From positions 62,001 through 126,000 of the forward strand of contig CALMPI010000002.1 in assembly GCA_937872175.1 (NCBI GenBank): DNA of 64,000 nucleotides. Reading direction: 5' to 3'. The notes under the pieces are model-generated. The model was not told the origin of the DNA. It searched no databases and saw only the letters and a list, made by a program, of their open reading frames with translations. This document shows positions 12,951 to 20,644 of the stretch, piece after piece. The position numbers and the translations under genes were made by a program. How positions within the stretch are numbered: position 1 is the first letter of the stretch; each line of letters starts with the position of its first letter. Source of the stretch: an uncultured Flavobacteriales bacterium. GTDB taxonomy: Bacteria > Bacteroidota > Bacteroidia > Flavobacteriales_F > PHOS-HE28.

Positions 12951-14081
12951 CTACACGGCGGCGAGCAGGTCAGCACCGAAGAGCTCCACCTGATAGCGCC
13001 GGATGCCGGGCAGTGCGGACAGGGCCTGTAGGTCGCCTGGACGTGAGCGTGCGACCTCTTGAAGCAACTGGTTGCTGGCCACGATGCCCATGCGCAGGTC
13101 GTGCTCGGCGGTGAGGCGGTCGCGCACGGCCTTGAGCCGCTTCAGGCGTTCGTCATGCTCCGGGTCGCGGTCCCATCGTTTGGGGCGTTCCAGGCGCGGC
13201 CATTGATCCCTGGGCAGGAGGGCGCCGCGACGAACGGCTTCGAGGATCGCACGGCCGTGGCGGTCCATCACCTTTTCGCTCATGCCTTTGCGCGAGGCGA
13301 GCGCGTGCGCATCGGCCGGTGGCTCCTTGGCGAGGTCCAGCAGCACCTCGTTGCCGATCACCATGAACGGGGCGCGGTCCATGCGTTCGGCCACACCCTC
13401 GCGCCATGCATGCACCTCGCGCAGGACCGCCAGCTGGTGGGGCTTCAGGAGCTTGGCGCCCTTCAGGCGCAGATAACCCGGTTCCAGGTTGTCCTGCAGG
13501 TTGAAGGGGGCGTCCGTGAGCAGGGCGAACTCCTCCCGGGCCCAGCTCCATCGGCCTTTCTCCTTCAGCCGGGCCTCGAGGATGTCGCGCAGGGCGATGA
13601 GGTGCGCCGTATCCCCGGCGGCATAGTCCAGCATGGCTTCCGGCAGCGGGCGTTTGCTCCAATCCGCCTTCTGGAACTTCTTGTCCACCTGAATGCCCAT
13701 GTACTTCTGCAGGAGGGAGGCCAGGCCGATCTCGGGCTCGTTCAGCAGCTCCGCCGCCACCAGCGTGTCGAACACGTTCTCCACCCGTATCCCCTGTTCC
13801 CGCGCCAGCATCCGCAGATCGTAATCGGCATCATGGATCACCACCTCCATGTCCGTACGGGCCAGCAGGGTCCCCAGTGGCGCCAGGTCGCCGGCGGCGA
13901 AGGGATCCACCAGCCACGTGCGGTCGCGGTCGCTCACCTGCACAAGGCATACCCGCACCTTGTAGCGGTGAAAGCTGCTCGCTTCGGTGTCCAGCGCGAT
14001 CACCGACGAGGCGCTCAGCGCCGCGGTCATGCGCGCCAGGTCGCCCTGGTCGTTCACGGTGCTGTAGGCAACGGGTCTCAT
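12951..14081 (-). CDS. rnd: Ribonuclease D
   Basis: A 376-residue 3'-5' exoribonuclease of the DEDDy class, involved in tRNA and stable-RNA 3' maturation. The exonuclease motifs are visible: ALDTEAS (Exo I), HDADYD (Exo II) and DYAAGDTAHL (Exo III, with the Tyr of DEDDy). One HRDC domain follows at about residues 210-290 (LKPHQLAVLREVHAWRE). Length is normal. A TACCTTCG promoter element precedes it. It is transcribed separately from the sulfur operon, which starts beyond its stop codon. Confidence 0.95.
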   Translation of the reverse strand: MRPVAYSTVNDQGDLARMTAALSASSVIALDTEASSFHRYKVRVCLVQVSDRDRTWLVDPFAAGDLAPLGTLLARTDMEVVIHDADYDLRMLAREQGIRVENVFDTLVAAELLNEPEIGLASLLQKYMGIQVDKKFQKADWSKRPLPEAMLDYAAGDTAHLIALRDILEARLKEKGRWSWAREEFALLTDAPFNLQDNLEPGYLRLKGAKLLKPHQLAVLREVHAWREGVAERMDRAPFMVIGNEVLLDLAKEPPADAHALASRKGMSEKVMDRHGRAILEAVRRGALLPRDQWPRLERPKRWDRDPEHDERLKRLKAVRDRLTAEHDLRMGIVASNQLLQEVARSRPGDLQALSALPGIRRYQVELFGADLLAAV

Positions 14082-14095
14082 GTCGCTGGAGCGCG

Positions 14096-14103
14096 CGAAG
14101 GTA
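14096..14103 (-). promoter_or_regulatory. -7 promoter element of rnd
   Basis: TACCTTCG on the minus strand, 14 nt before the ATG, predicts a 5' leader of about 10 nt. Confidence 0.45.
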
Positions 14104-14114
14104 GCCGCAGGACC

Positions 14115-15002
14115 TCAGCTCCGGGCGAGCATGAAGCTCCGCATGCTGATGCTGCCCATCTCCAAACCGGAATGGATCCGATCCAGGACATCACCATCGC
14201 CGGCGGTCCCCACCGTGTAGAGCAGTGGCAGGTAGTGGTCGTTCGTGGGGTGGGCCAGATCGGCCACCGCTCCCAGCGAGCGGTAGGCGATCAAGGCTTG
14301 ATGATCCCCCGCCTCCAGGCGGTCCGCCACGAAGGCATCGAATTCCTGCGCCCAATCGTAAGCGGGTGCGTCGGGGGCGGTCCAGTTCAAGCGGCCCAGG
14401 TTGTGCACCACGTTCCCGCTGCCGAGAACGAGGATGCCATCGTTGCGCAAGGCCTTCAATTCCCCGGCAAGGGCATGGTGCCCGGCGGTCGACAGGCCCC
14501 AGTTCAGGCTCATTTGGAAGACCGGCACGTCGGCGGCCGGCCAGATGTGCTTCAGCACCGACCAGGCACCGTGGTCCAGCCCCATCTCATGGCCCTCGTG
14601 CACCTGAAGGCCGGTGATCATTCCTGCGGCCCTGCGCGCGGCCTCCGGTGCACCCGGGGCAGGGTAGCGCACCTGGTACAGCTCCCTGGGGAATCCACCG
14701 AAGTCGTGGATGGTCTCCGGCCGTGGGTGCACCGCCACCAAGGTCCGGCCAGGGGTCAGCCAGTGTGCGCTCACCACCAGCACCGCCTTCGGCCTGTCCA
14801 GCCGTTCGCCAAGGCGGGCCAGCGAACGCGTGAAGGCATTGTCCTGGATGGCGTTCATCGGGCTTCCATGACCGATGAAGATGGAGGGCATCACCGGGCC
14901 TTTGCCGTGGTGCTCTGCCAACTGGCGGAATTCCGTCAAGCGCATCGCGAAAGCACCGCCGGACGCGAGAGCGGCCACCCCGAGGAACCGCCTCCGGTGC
15001 AT
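14115..15002 (-). CDS. ygiD: YgiD-type extradiol dioxygenase (LigB superfamily)
   Basis: A 295-residue protein of the class III extradiol dioxygenase family. It resembles E. coli YgiD, a zinc enzyme reported to open the ring of DOPA. Conserved histidine segments include IFIGHGSPMNAI, SAHWLTPG, GLDHGAWSVL, SGNVVHNLG and TNDHYLPLLY. Unlike YgiD it has an N-terminal RRRFLGVAALASGGAFA stretch that looks like a twin-arginine signal, suggesting export. The start at 15002 is supported by a TATCTTCG box 5 nt upstream, so the transcript is probably leaderless. Physiological substrate unknown. Confidence 0.85.
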   Translation of the reverse strand: MHRRRFLGVAALASGGAFAMRLTEFRQLAEHHGKGPVMPSIFIGHGSPMNAIQDNAFTRSLARLGERLDRPKAVLVVSAHWLTPGRTLVAVHPRPETIHDFGGFPRELYQVRYPAPGAPEAARRAAGMITGLQVHEGHEMGLDHGAWSVLKHIWPAADVPVFQMSLNWGLSTAGHHALAGELKALRNDGILVLGSGNVVHNLGRLNWTAPDAPAYDWAQEFDAFVADRLEAGDHQALIAYRSLGAVADLAHPTNDHYLPLLYTVGTAGDGDVLDRIHSGLEMGSISMRSFMLARS

Positions 15003-15007
15003 GGGGG

Positions 15008-15015
15008 CGAAGATA
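15008..15015 (-). promoter_or_regulatory. -7 promoter element of ygiD
   Basis: TATCTTCG on the minus strand, only 5 nt before the ATG, implies transcription starting at or beside the start codon. Confidence 0.55.
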
Positions 15016-15076
15016 GTTTACATGGAGAACGATCGCCGGGGGCGGCCGCCGGGTCCATGTGCCCACTGAACGGACG

Positions 15077-16168
15077 TCAGACGTACTTCGCGCCCCACTC
15101 GGCCGTGGCGTCGTTCACGAACTGCTTGATCTTCTGTTCGTCATGCTTGCGCACCACCAGGAGCGCATCGTTCGTGCTCACCACGATGTGGTCCTCAAGC
15201 CCCTGCAGCACCACTAACCGGTCGTCCTGCACATGCACCACGTTGCGGGCGCAGTCATAGAGCCTCACCTGTTGACCGACGACGGCGTTGCCGGTGCCAT
15301 CGTGTGGCAGGTGGGTGTACAGGCTGCCCCAGGTGCCCAGGTCGCTCCACCCGAAATCGCTGGTGACCACGAAGACGTTGTCGGCCTTCTCCATCACCCC
15401 GTAGTCGATGCTGATGTTGGCGCAGTCCGCGTAGATGCCGGCGATGAAGGCGTGTTCGGCCGGTGTCCCGAACGCATCGCGGCCGGCTTCGAAGGCACGC
15501 TCCATGTCGGGCAGGTGCTGCTGGAACGCCTTGCGGATGCTCCGCACCGTCCAGATGAAGATGCCGCTGTTCCACAGGAAGTCGCCGCTCTCGATGAAGC
15601 GCTGGGCCGTGCCGTGGTCCGGTTTCTCGGTGAAGGTGCGCACGCGTTTCACGCGCGGATGGGCCGTACCCTGCTCCTCGGTGAACTGGATGTACCCGTA
15701 CCCCGTGTCCGGTCGGTTGGGCATGATCCCAAGGGTGACCAGGCAGTCGTGGTCGGTGGCCTGCCGGAGGGCGAGGCGGACGGTCTCGTGGAACTCGGAC
15801 TCCTTCATCACCAGGTGATCACTGGGGGCCACGATGATGCGCGCATCCGGGTCGCGCTTGGCGATCACGTGGTTCGCGTAGGCGATGCAGGGGGCGGTGT
15901 TGCGACGGCCCGGCTCCAGCAGGATCTGCTCGTCCCTCATGGCGGGGAGCTGCTGCTTCACGATGGGCGCGTACTGGGCGTTGGTCACCACCAGGATGTT
16001 CTCCGGCGGGCAGAGCGCCAGGAAGCGGTCGTAGGTCTGCTGGATCAAGGTGCGTCCAAGGCCCAGGAAGTCCAGGAACTGCTTCGGATAGGCGGTCCGG
16101 CTCATGGGCCAGAACCGGCTTCCGATACCGCCGGCCATGATCACACAATAGGTACGAGGGTCGGTCAT
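15077..16168 (-). CDS. manC: Mannose-1-phosphate guanylyltransferase
   Basis: A 363-residue nucleotidyltransferase making GDP-mannose from mannose-1-phosphate and GTP, for glycans and lipopolysaccharide. The pyrophosphorylase signature AGGIGSRFWPMSR...PKQF is at residues 11-30, with VAPSDHLV, FTEKP and the GVMEKADNVFVV segment further on. It lacks the C-terminal isomerase (cupin) domain of type II enzymes. The start at 16168 (MTDPRTYCVIMAGG) follows the SprT gene by 13 nt. An in-frame ATG at 16192, overlapping that gene, would add eight residues. Confidence 0.93.
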   Translation of the reverse strand: MTDPRTYCVIMAGGIGSRFWPMSRTAYPKQFLDFLGLGRTLIQQTYDRFLALCPPENILVVTNAQYAPIVKQQLPAMRDEQILLEPGRRNTAPCIAYANHVIAKRDPDARIIVAPSDHLVMKESEFHETVRLALRQATDHDCLVTLGIMPNRPDTGYGYIQFTEEQGTAHPRVKRVRTFTEKPDHGTAQRFIESGDFLWNSGIFIWTVRSIRKAFQQHLPDMERAFEAGRDAFGTPAEHAFIAGIYADCANISIDYGVMEKADNVFVVTSDFGWSDLGTWGSLYTHLPHDGTGNAVVGQQVRLYDCARNVVHVQDDRLVVLQGLEDHIVVSTNDALLVVRKHDEQKIKQFVNDATAEWGAKYV

Positions 16169-16181
16169 CGTGTCTTTTCGT

Positions 16182-16817
16182 TCATGGTTCATGGAGGGCG
16201 ATCGGCACTGGTGGACCCACCTCCACGCCGGCGAGCCGGTCGATGGTGTAGGTGCGCCGGTCGTTGAGGCAGCGGCAGGCCACACGGGAGCGCCGCAGGA
16301 TGCCTTTCACGAACAGCTTCTCGTTGAAGCGGAAGATGGTGCGCTCCGGGAGCTCCTCTAGCAGCGGGAGGACGCGCTCATCATATCGCCGCAGCACACG
16401 GACCAGTGCCGGGTCGGAGCAGCTGCTGGCCGTGGCATCGTTCAGGTGGTCGATCAGGATCGTGCGCACATCCTCGGGCAGGACGGCCGGTGCGAGGTAC
16501 GGGCGCATCAGTTCGGCATAGGTGCGCTTCCACTCGATGCCGTGCGGGCGCACCCGGGGACCGGAGCGCTCGAAGGTGGCGTGATGGGCGAACTCATGCA
16601 CAAGGGTCACCAGAAAGGCGTAGGGATTGAGGTCCCGGTTCACCGAGATGCGTGCCGGCCGGCCGGCCACCGGGGCGCGGTAGTCGCCCAGTTTCGTGGC
16701 CCGGCGCGCCGTGATCCGCACGTGCACCCTGTGCCGCTGCAGCCAGTCCAGCACCACCGGCACCGCCCCCGCAGGCAGTCGTTCGCGCAGTGCTTCCGGT
16801 CCGCCCGTGGAGCTCAT
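16182..16817 (-). CDS. SprT-like zinc metalloprotease
   Basis: A 211-residue SprT-domain protein. The catalytic motif HEFAHH (His74, Glu75, His78) is followed by PHGIEWK with His92 as the likely third zinc ligand. The N-terminal fold (residues 20-70) has the SprT strand-rich lead-in. The C-terminal tail contains SRVACRCLN, a reduced version of the usual zinc-ribbon region. SprT relatives include SPRTN, which cleaves DNA-protein crosslinks; the bacterial role is not established. The start at 16817 overlaps the stop of the small lipoprotein gene by 4 nt, which decides it over longer in-frame forms. Confidence 0.85.
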   Translation of the reverse strand: MSSTGGPEALRERLPAGAVPVVLDWLQRHRVHVRITARRATKLGDYRAPVAGRPARISVNRDLNPYAFLVTLVHEFAHHATFERSGPRVRPHGIEWKRTYAELMRPYLAPAVLPEDVRTILIDHLNDATASSCSDPALVRVLRRYDERVLPLLEELPERTIFRFNEKLFVKGILRRSRVACRCLNDRRTYTIDRLAGVEVGPPVPIALHEP

Positions 16818-17038
16818 GCCAGGTGCCGAGGCCCGGGGCAGGGGGTCCATGCGTGGTGACGCCAATCCCGCGGGCCTGCGGGCGGGCGATGGTCCCATTT
16901 GGGGCAGTCGCACTTGCGACCGCGCTTGTGCCTGGTGACGTGGGGGGGGCGTGATGCGCAGGCCCCCAGCAGCGGTGCCACCAGCAGGAACACCGCCAAC
17001 AGGGCCGGGAACGATCGGGGTGACCGGGCACACCACAT
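16814..17038 (-). CDS. Small CDCPxW lipoprotein
   Basis: A 74-residue protein with a clear lipoprotein signal (ALLAVFLLVAPLLGAC, Cys27) followed by a basic segment and the motif GRKCDCPKWDHR. Small lipoproteins with such a CDCPxW motif recur in Bacteroidota; no function is known to me. The ATG at 17038 is supported by a TACCTTTG box 6 nt upstream. The stop overlaps the SprT-like start by 4 nt, so the two are translationally coupled. The cysteine pair could bind metal or form a disulfide. A longer frame exists upstream of 17038 but antisense to mlaE and without homology. Confidence 0.75.
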   Translation of the reverse strand: MWCARSPRSFPALLAVFLLVAPLLGACASRPPHVTRHKRGRKCDCPKWDHRPPAGPRDWRHHAWTPCPGPRHLA

Positions 17039-17044
17039 GGCCGG

Positions 17045-17052
17045 CAAAGGTA
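17045..17052 (-). promoter_or_regulatory. -7 promoter element of the small lipoprotein gene
   Basis: TACCTTTG on the minus strand is a full TAnnTTTG match 6 nt before the ATG, implying a leaderless transcript. It faces away from the mlaE promoter 52 nt to the right. Confidence 0.65.
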
Positions 17053-17104
17053 GGGGAACACCTCTTCGGGGCCCGGAGGCCAAGGGAGCTCGGATCAGGG
17101 GACC

Positions 17105-17112
17105 TATTTTCG
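17105..17112 (+). promoter_or_regulatory. -7 promoter element of mlaE
   Basis: TATTTTCG lies 10 nt before the ATG of the permease gene, predicting a leader of only about 5 nt. Confidence 0.5.
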
Positions 17113-17122
17113 CCCCGGGCGC

Positions 17123-17863
17123 ATGAACATCCTCTTCCATATCGGGCGGTATCTGGAGTTCCTGGGCCATGTGTTCGGACGACCGGAACGGATGAGCCTC
17201 TATGGCCGCAGGGTCTCCGAGGAGGTCGATCAGCTCGGTGTCAAGAGCCTCGGGATCGTCGCGCTCCTTTCGGTGTTCATGGGTGCGGTGATCACCATCC
17301 AGACCGCCAGCAACATCGATGCGGCCTGGATCCCGGACTATGTCGTGGGCTTCACCGCGCGGCAGAGCGTGATCCTGGAGTTCAGCCCCACCATCATCTC
17401 GCTGATCCTTGCCGGCAAGGTGGGCAGCAACATCGCCGCCGAGGTGGGCACCATGCGGGTGAAGGAGCAGATCGATGCGCTCGACATCATGGGGGTGAAC
17501 AGCGCCAGTTACCTCATCCTCCCCAAGATCGTGGCGGCCATGCTGATCAACCCCTTCCTCATCGTCATCAGCATGTTCCTGGGCATTTTCGGCGGTTGGG
17601 CCGTGAGCGCCCTCACCGGTGTGGTGGCCCCCAACGACTACATCCAGGGCCTTCAGTGGGATTTCGATCCCTTCACCGTCACCTATGCCCTGATCAAGAC
17701 CGTCGTGTTCGCCTTCATCATCACCAGTGTGGCCGCCTACCACGGGTACCACACCCACGGAGGGGCGCTTGAAGTGGGCCGGAGCAGCACCACCGCCGTG
17801 GTGTTCAGCAGCGTGGTGATCCTCATCGCCAACTACATGCTCACGCAGCTGCTGCTCATATGA
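17123..17863 (+). CDS. mlaE: MlaE-type lipid ABC transporter permease
   Basis: A 246-residue MlaE/YrbE permease of the phospholipid (Mla) transport family. The family core FMGAVITIQTASNI, the GKVGSNIAAEVGTMRVKEQIDAL coupling segment (residues 96-118, written here as one block of family signature), and LVLPRI-like LILPKIVAAML are present, with five or six membrane segments. With the following ATPase it would move lipids between inner and outer membrane. The substrate-binding MlaD partner is not in this window. It overlaps the mlaF start by 4 nt (ATGA). Confidence 0.92.
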   Translation: MNILFHIGRYLEFLGHVFGRPERMSLYGRRVSEEVDQLGVKSLGIVALLSVFMGAVITIQTASNIDAAWIPDYVVGFTARQSVILEFSPTIISLILAGKVGSNIAAEVGTMRVKEQIDALDIMGVNSASYLILPKIVAAMLINPFLIVISMFLGIFGGWAVSALTGVVAPNDYIQGLQWDFDPFTVTYALIKTVVFAFIITSVAAYHGYHTHGGALEVGRSSTTAVVFSSVVILIANYMLTQLLLI

Positions 17864-18624
17864 TCGAGGTCATCGGGCTCAGCAAGCGCTTCGGCGACAC
17901 ACGTGTGCTCACGGACATCACGGCCACCTTCGCCAAGGGTGTGGTGAACCAGGTGATCGGCAAGAGCGGCAGTGGTAAAAGCGTGCTGGCCAAGTGCATC
18001 GTGGGCCTTCACCGTCCCGATCAGGGCCGCGTCCTCTACGATGGACGTCCGTTCCATGAGCTCGACATGGCCGACAAACGGACCATCCGCCAGGAGATCG
18101 GGATGCTCTTCCAGAGCGCGGCCCTGTTCGATTCGATGACCGTGCTGGACAACGTGATGTTCCCGCTGCGCATGTTCGCCAGCATGACCGTGGCCGAGAT
18201 GGAGAAGCGTGCGCGCTTCTGCCTCGAACGGGTGAACATCGTGGACAAGGACGCCCTGTTCCCTGCCGAGCTCAGCGGCGGCATGCAGAAGCGGGTCGGC
18301 ATCGCCAGGGCCATCGCCATGAACCCCAAGTACCTGTTCTGCGATGAGCCCAACAGTGGGCTCGATCCCCAGACCTCCATCCTCATCGACGAGCTCATCA
18401 AGGAGATCACCGAGGAATACGGGACCACCACCATCGTGATCACCCATGACATGAACTCGGTGATCGAGACCGGGCAGAACATCCTCTTTCTGCATACCGG
18501 CCGATGCTGGTGGACCGGGGACCGCAACGCGCTGCTGGCCTCGGACAATGAGGAACTGAAGGCCTTCGTGTTCGCCAGCGAACTGATGCGGCAGGCGCGG
18601 AAAGGTCTCCTCGGTCAGGCCTGA
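17860..18624 (+). CDS. mlaF: MlaF-type ABC transporter ATPase
   Basis: A 254-residue ABC ATPase partner of the preceding permease. Walker A GKSGSGKSV, Q-loop LFQSAALFDSMTV, signature LSGGMQKRVGIARA, Walker B YLFCDEPNSGLD and H-loop VITHD are all intact. GALFDS-like Q-loop and SGGM signature are typical of the Mla subfamily. A GC-rich hairpin follows the stop codon. Confidence 0.94.
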   Translation: MIEVIGLSKRFGDTRVLTDITATFAKGVVNQVIGKSGSGKSVLAKCIVGLHRPDQGRVLYDGRPFHELDMADKRTIRQEIGMLFQSAALFDSMTVLDNVMFPLRMFASMTVAEMEKRARFCLERVNIVDKDALFPAELSGGMQKRVGIARAIAMNPKYLFCDEPNSGLDPQTSILIDELIKEITEEYGTTTIVITHDMNSVIETGQNILFLHTGRCWWTGDRNALLASDNEELKAFVFASELMRQARKGLLGQA

Positions 18625-18630
18625 ACGCAC

Positions 18631-18656
18631 GAAGACCCCGCCGGGGCGGGGCCTTC
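18631..18656. terminator. Hairpin between convergent mlaF and T9SS cargo gene
   Basis: GAAG-A-CCCCGCC-GG-GGCGGGG-C-CTTC, a strong stem with one mismatch. It lies 6 nt after the mlaF stop and 18 nt from the stop of the opposing gene. No long U-tract follows on either strand, so it may terminate both transcripts weakly or act as a 3' stabiliser. Confidence 0.6.
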
Positions 18657-18674
18657 GCAGCGGTCGGTGAGGGA

Positions 18675-20507
18675 TCAGCGCTGCACGGCCAGGCGGCCGT
18701 TGAACCGGCGCCCCTCCAGGTCCAGCGTCCAGGTGTAGAGGCCCTGGGACAGGTCGCCCACGTTGATCAAGTGCTGTTGCTCGCCGGCGCCCAGGCGACC
18801 GAGGTCGGCGGCCTGGACGAGCTCACCGGTGACCGCGTACAGCTCGTAACGCACCGTCACCGCCTCGAGCAGTTCGAAGCTCAGTCGGGTCTGCTCGTTG
18901 GCGGGGTTCGGCCAGACCAGCGGGGCACGGGCCAGAAGGCCGTTCGCCTCATCGATGCCGATCGGACCGGCGAGGATCGCACGCACCATCGGGGTGCGTG
19001 TCACGTAGTAGAAGAAGTTGCCCTGCGGGTCGTCCGGGTAGTGCACGATGCTCACCTGCGCCGCGCTGGTCCCGCTGGTGGCGAAGCCCACGACCTCGGG
19101 GCCGCCGAAGTAATGCGCCATCACCAGATAAGCGTTGCCGGCGAACAGGTCCACCGGTGCATCGAAGTTCAAGGTGATGAAGGTGCTTCCGCCCACGCTG
19201 TTCAGTTCAGAGGACAGGATCTCGTGGTCGGTCGTCTGGTCAAGGAGGATATCGTCCGCATCGTAGATCTCCCCGGCGATGAGGGTGCCGGCCTCCGTGG
19301 TGTCGTGGATCGCGACCTGCACCCCCACCAGCTGCGCGTCGGCCACCAGATCGAACCGGTTGCCCACGCCGAACTGATCTCCAGCGAAGTCCGGACCCTG
19401 AAGAATGAAGGATTGCACCGCCCCGTCGTCATGGGCCCAGGTGGTCGTGCTCACCTCGAACTGGTCCGTGCTCGTGTTGTTGGAAGGCACCTCGTCCGTT
19501 TCGTTCTGGGTCACCACATTATCCAGTGAATAGCTGCCCACGGTGCTCGGCGGCGTGTAGCCCGTCACCGGTACGGAGACGGTCTCGCCGGGCGCGAAGG
19601 TCAATCCACCGCCGTTCAGCACCTCGTTCGCTCCGCCAGGTTCACTGACCGTGGTGGTGATCGATACCCCGGTCTGCGCCAGATAGCCTTTGTTCTTCAG
19701 CAGGCCTGACATCTGCATGGGGCGGATCTGCGACAGCGGATAGATGCTGTAGTCCATGTTCGCCACGCCCGTGAGGTCGAAGTCGAAATCGGTCTTGGCG
19801 AATGAGACCAGAGCCATGTCGTTGTTCGGCAGCTCGCGGATGGCGATGTTGTCCAGCTGCCAGCCATAGTCCCAGGTGGCCAGGTAGCGGAAGCGGAGCT
19901 GCACGTTGGAGGGGTTGGCGGCCACCCAGGCACTGATGTCCACGTCCATCTGCTCGGGGTTCGGTCGCCCGTCACGGCCCACGCCTTCGTTGATGAGGAC
20001 CTCATCCCAATTGGTGCCCCCGTCAGTGCTCACCCCGACCCACGTTTCCACGTCCGGGTCGGAGAATTCCTGGAAGTATTGGTCGAACTCCACCTTCAGG
20101 TTCGCCGGGGCTGAGCTGAGGTCGATGACCGGGCTCACGAGGCTGCTCTCGGCCTGTTGGCCCGGTGTTCCGAGGTAGTCGTCATCGATGATCGCCCAAC
20201 CGCTCGGTGTGCTGGTGTTCAACGCCGGTACGGGGTAGGTGCTGGTCGTGGGGCCCGGGCCACTGTTGGTCCATGCCCAATCCAACGTTCCGATGCCGCT
20301 CACCACGGTCCATCCGTTCAGGTCGTTGTCGAACGGTTCGTTGAAGAACGCGGTGCCCTTGGCGTTGACGGTCGGTCGGACGGCCGGGGCGATCGACGGA
20401 CCGTCGTGCTTCTGTTCCGGCAGTGCGGGCACCCTGCGCAGGTGTTGTGCGTTCAGGAAGCCATGGGCGGCCGCCATGGCGATCAGCGCGAGTAGGGTTC
20501 TGTTCAT
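18675..20507 (-). CDS. T9SS cargo protein 1 of a four-gene paralog array
   Basis: A 610-residue secreted protein. It has a signal peptide (MNRTLLALIAMAAAHGFLNAQ), then a jelly-roll/MAM-like carbohydrate- or ligand-binding type domain (about residues 55-215, FNEPFDNDLNGWTV to WQLDNIAIRE), a CARDB-like adhesion domain (about 220-335) and a third beta domain. It ends in a T9SS type A sorting domain (WPNPANEQTRLSF ... LSQGLYTWTLDLEG). It is exported to the cell surface or medium. The same architecture is found in the next three genes upstream. Start at 20507 chosen for the signal peptide. Ligand unknown. Confidence 0.85.
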   Translation of the reverse strand: MNRTLLALIAMAAAHGFLNAQHLRRVPALPEQKHDGPSIAPAVRPTVNAKGTAFFNEPFDNDLNGWTVVSGIGTLDWAWTNSGPGPTTSTYPVPALNTSTPSGWAIIDDDYLGTPGQQAESSLVSPVIDLSSAPANLKVEFDQYFQEFSDPDVETWVGVSTDGGTNWDEVLINEGVGRDGRPNPEQMDVDISAWVAANPSNVQLRFRYLATWDYGWQLDNIAIRELPNNDMALVSFAKTDFDFDLTGVANMDYSIYPLSQIRPMQMSGLLKNKGYLAQTGVSITTTVSEPGGANEVLNGGGLTFAPGETVSVPVTGYTPPSTVGSYSLDNVVTQNETDEVPSNNTSTDQFEVSTTTWAHDDGAVQSFILQGPDFAGDQFGVGNRFDLVADAQLVGVQVAIHDTTEAGTLIAGEIYDADDILLDQTTDHEILSSELNSVGGSTFITLNFDAPVDLFAGNAYLVMAHYFGGPEVVGFATSGTSAAQVSIVHYPDDPQGNFFYYVTRTPMVRAILAGPIGIDEANGLLARAPLVWPNPANEQTRLSFELLEAVTVRYELYAVTGELVQAADLGRLGAGEQQHLINVGDLSQGLYTWTLDLEGRRFNGRLAVQR

Positions 20508-20531
20508 GGTCGGGGTAGGTTCGTTGTTCAG

Positions 20532-20539
20532 CCAAGGTA
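20532..20539 (-). promoter_or_regulatory. -7 promoter element of T9SS cargo gene 1
   Basis: TACCTTGG on the minus strand, 24 nt before the ATG. Confidence 0.4.
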
Positions 20540-20590
20540 CTTGCTCGTTCCGCGCCTGGCGCTTCGATCGTTGTCGAACGTTCCGTCCAC

Positions 20591-20627
20591 AAAAAGCGGA
20601 AGCCCGACCACAGGGCCGGGCTTCCGC
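20591..20627 (-). terminator. Rho-independent terminator of T9SS cargo gene 2
   Basis: An 11-bp perfect stem (20596-20606 with 20617-20627, GCGGAAGCCCG / CGGGCTTCCGC) with a 10-nt loop. On the minus strand it is followed directly by TTTTT (20591-20595). It lies 17 nt after the stop of the gene at 20645-22552 and is the clearest intrinsic terminator in the window. Confidence 0.9.
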
Positions 20628-20644
20628 AGGGATGGTCTTCGATA

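Noticed and set aside
14401-14617. Small plus-strand arginine/proline-rich frames over ygiD
   Set aside because: Composition is typical of shadow frames in GC-rich DNA; no start context or homology.
16814-17758. A single 314-codon minus-strand frame
   Set aside because: Only its last 74 codons, with lipoprotein signal and promoter box, are a gene; the rest is antisense to mlaE.
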